Source: Candidatus Zymogenus sp. (GTDB taxonomy: Bacteria > Desulfobacterota > Zymogenia > Zymogenales > Zymogenaceae). Taken from it: a stretch of DNA of 6,811 nt. The position numbers and the translations under genes were made by a program. The DNA is taken from contig JAUWME010000132.1 of NCBI GenBank assembly GCA_030613285.1, positions 1 to 6,811 on the forward strand. Reading direction: 5' to 3'. Positions 5,224 through 6,811 of this stretch are shown one piece after another. Positions within the stretch are counted from its first letter, which is position 1; every line of letters starts with the position of its first letter. Below the pieces are notes generated by a model that made no database searches, had not been told where the DNA came from, and saw only the letters and a list, made by a program, of their open reading frames with translations.

Positions 5224-6811
5224 TTACAAAAAATCGAGATCGCACCCCAGATTTGCCTGTAAGACACTCTGGACAAAGAGCTTTTTCCAACCACGCTTGG
5301 GCACATCGGGGGGAGCAAACTCCTCCCTCCGCTTTGCAAGCTCAGCGTCATCCACAACAATATCAATACGACGATTTTCAACGTCAATCTCGATGATATC
5401 GCCGTCCTTAATCAAACCGATGGGGCCACCCACCGCCGACTCCGGCGACACATGGAGCACCACAGCGCCATAAGACGTCCCGCTCATCCTCCCGTCAGAA
5501 ACCCTTACCATATCCTTGACCCCACTTTCCAACAGATATTTTGGGATGGGAAGAGAACCCGCCTCCGGCATACCAAGGGCGCCTACCGGGCCTGCATTTT
5601 TGAGCACCATCACGTGATCCGGGGTAATCTTGAGGCTCGGATCGTCGATCCTTTTCTGGGCATCCTCCGGCGAATCGAAGACAACAGCCGAGCCCCTGTG
5701 TTGTAAAAGTTTCGGGTCGGCAGCAGCGGTTTTTATCACCGCGCCATCGGGAGCAAGGGAGCCTGTAAGAATTGATATTGCTCCGATGCCATTTTGACGA
5801 ACTTCATAAAGGGGGTCATCGAGGGTTCTGATTGTGCTTTGCCACTTTCCGGGTGGAGGGGTATTTTTAATAACATCTCCAAGTTTTTTTCCGGTAATCG
5901 TCATCTGAGAAAGATCAATGAGAGACCCCAACGCCTTCAAAAGCACAGGGACACCTCCGGCGTGGTAAAAATCCTCCATGTATCCACTTCCCGCAGGCTT
6001 GCAGTCTACAAGGACGGGAACCTTGCGACCAATTTCATCAAAATCGTTTAACGTCAGCTCAATCCCTGCCCGCTTTGCCATGGCAAGGAGGTGAATTACA
6101 ACATTGGTCGATCCCGACAACGCCATGTGGACAGTAACGGCATTTAAGAAAGACCCTCTGGTCAGAATATCCTTCGGTCGAGTTTTTTTGTTGTCTTTTC
6201 TTTGGAGCATCTCCACAGAAAGACGACCTGATGCCACACAGTTTTTCAGTCTGTCGCCAGAAGCATGGGGTGCGGCCGCTCCCCCCGGAAGCATCAACCC
6301 CAGTGTTTCGACAATTGCGGCCATCGTTGATGCTGTTCCCATTACCATGCAGGTGCCCCCGGTAAAAACGAGTGAGCTTTCAATCTCATCGATTTCATCA
6401 TCGTCAATCTCCCCCGCCCGATATTTAGTCCACATCCTTCTGCAGTCGGTGCAGGCCCCAAGACGCTCCCCCCTCCATTTTCCTGTCATCATCGGCCCTG
6501 CCACCACCGAGACGGCCGGGATATTTGCAGATGTTGCGGCCATAATCTGGGCGGGCACGGTCTTGTCGCAGCCACCCAAAAGAACAACACTGTCCATGGG
6601 CTGGGCGGTTATCATCTCTTCTGTCTCCATTGCCAGAAGATTTCTGTAGAGCATCGTGGTGTGATAGATCAAGATTTCATTTAGTGAGATGGTGGGAAAC
6701 GCAAGAGGAAGGCCACCGGCCTCAAGCACTCCCCGCTTTACGGCATTAACCATCTCCGGCATTTGCCTGTGGCACGTGTTGTAGTCGGACGTGGTGTCAA
6801 CAATTCCCACA
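5224..6811 (-). CDS. IlvD/Edd-family dehydratase, partial at its N-terminus
   Basis: About 528 C-terminal residues are visible; the true start lies right of the window, with perhaps 40-60 residues missing against the usual 570-600. Numbering from Val at 6808-6810, the Fe-S cluster Cys candidates are C13 (DYNTCH), C81 (GGCDK) and C154 (GGTCMVMGTAST). D82 and K83 match the metal ligand and carbamylated Lys, and S443 in SDGRMSGT matches the catalytic Ser. The C-terminus GCDLDFL is typical. The family dehydrates 2,3-dihydroxy acids or sugar acids to 2-keto acids. The segment GACTDCRRMW (118-127) adds a CxxC and resembles the sugar-acid (arabinonate-type) branch more than classical IlvD. No ilv or sugar-pathway genes are visible to settle the substrate, so no gene symbol is given. 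It is followed on the same strand by the SGNH hydrolase gene. Confidence 0.9.
   Translation of the reverse strand, partial: VGIVDTTSDYNTCHRQMPEMVNAVKRGVLEAGGLPLAFPTISLNEILIYHTTMLYRNLLAMETEEMITAQPMDSVVLLGGCDKTVPAQIMAATSANIPAVSVVAGPMMTGKWRGERLGACTDCRRMWTKYRAGEIDDDEIDEIESSLVFTGGTCMVMGTASTMAAIVETLGLMLPGGAAAPHASGDRLKNCVASGRLSVEMLQRKDNKKTRPKDILTRGSFLNAVTVHMALSGSTNVVIHLLAMAKRAGIELTLNDFDEIGRKVPVLVDCKPAGSGYMEDFYHAGGVPVLLKALGSLIDLSQMTITGKKLGDVIKNTPPPGKWQSTIRTLDDPLYEVRQNGIGAISILTGSLAPDGAVIKTAAADPKLLQHRGSAVVFDSPEDAQKRIDDPSLKITPDHVMVLKNAGPVGALGMPEAGSLPIPKYLLESGVKDMVRVSDGRMSGTSYGAVVLHVSPESAVGGPIGLIKDGDIIEIDVENRRIDIVVDDAELAKRREEFAPPDVPKRGWKKLFVQSVLQANLGCDLDFL

Noticed and set aside
6104..6649. Plus-strand reading frame of 181 codons inside the dehydratase gene
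   Set aside because: It is antisense to strongly conserved dehydratase sequence and its product has no recognisable features.
6808..6810. GTG as a possible start codon for the dehydratase
   Set aside because: Only the window edge makes it look like a start; the family has conserved sequence upstream of this Val and the frame stays open.

Overview
The window looks like chromosomal DNA from a free-living bacterium with mid-range GC genes and AT-rich intergenic DNA. Gene content (a beta-keto acid cleavage enzyme, a DUF35 protein with a thiolase-like partner, a stand-alone thiolase) and a degraded copy of a dispersed palindromic repeat resemble anaerobic, CoA-based metabolism of the former Deltaproteobacteria (Desulfobacterota, Syntrophales-like). 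That taxonomic guess is inference only; there is no rRNA or marker gene here.

Layout. Positions 1-2067 hold three genes on the minus strand, read from right to left: a BKACE/DUF849 enzyme (2067-1102), a DUF35 zinc-ribbon/OB-fold protein (1032-574) and a thiolase-like protein (555 to beyond position 1). All have good Shine-Dalgarno sites and short gaps, so they look like one operon. A 554-bp AT-rich divergent regulatory region follows (2068-2621). It carries candidate promoters on both strands, A-tracts and several short repeats. A complete catalytic thiolase runs on the plus strand (2622-3800). The 485 bp between it and the next, convergent gene contain a C-rich tract, a strong intrinsic terminator, a degenerate 17-bp tandem repeat and the degraded palindromic repeat. 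The right side, again on the minus strand, holds a membrane-anchored SGNH/GDSL hydrolase (5170-4286) placed 53 bp downstream of an IlvD/Edd-family dehydratase that enters from the right edge (6811-5224).

How the genes may work together. BKACE enzymes condense a beta-keto acid with acetyl-CoA and release acetoacetate plus a shortened acyl-CoA. The full thiolase could cleave acetoacetyl-CoA once acetoacetate has been activated; no CoA-transferase or synthetase is seen in the window. The thiolase-like subunit in the BKACE operon has Ala where thiolases carry the nucleophilic Cys, and it is paired with DUF35. This resembles thiolase-fold/DUF35 complexes, some of which are aldolases rather than thiolases. 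The left half therefore looks like a catabolic module for an unidentified keto acid. The dehydratase/hydrolase pair has no evident link to it. I see no defence system, mobile element, CRISPR array or RNA gene.
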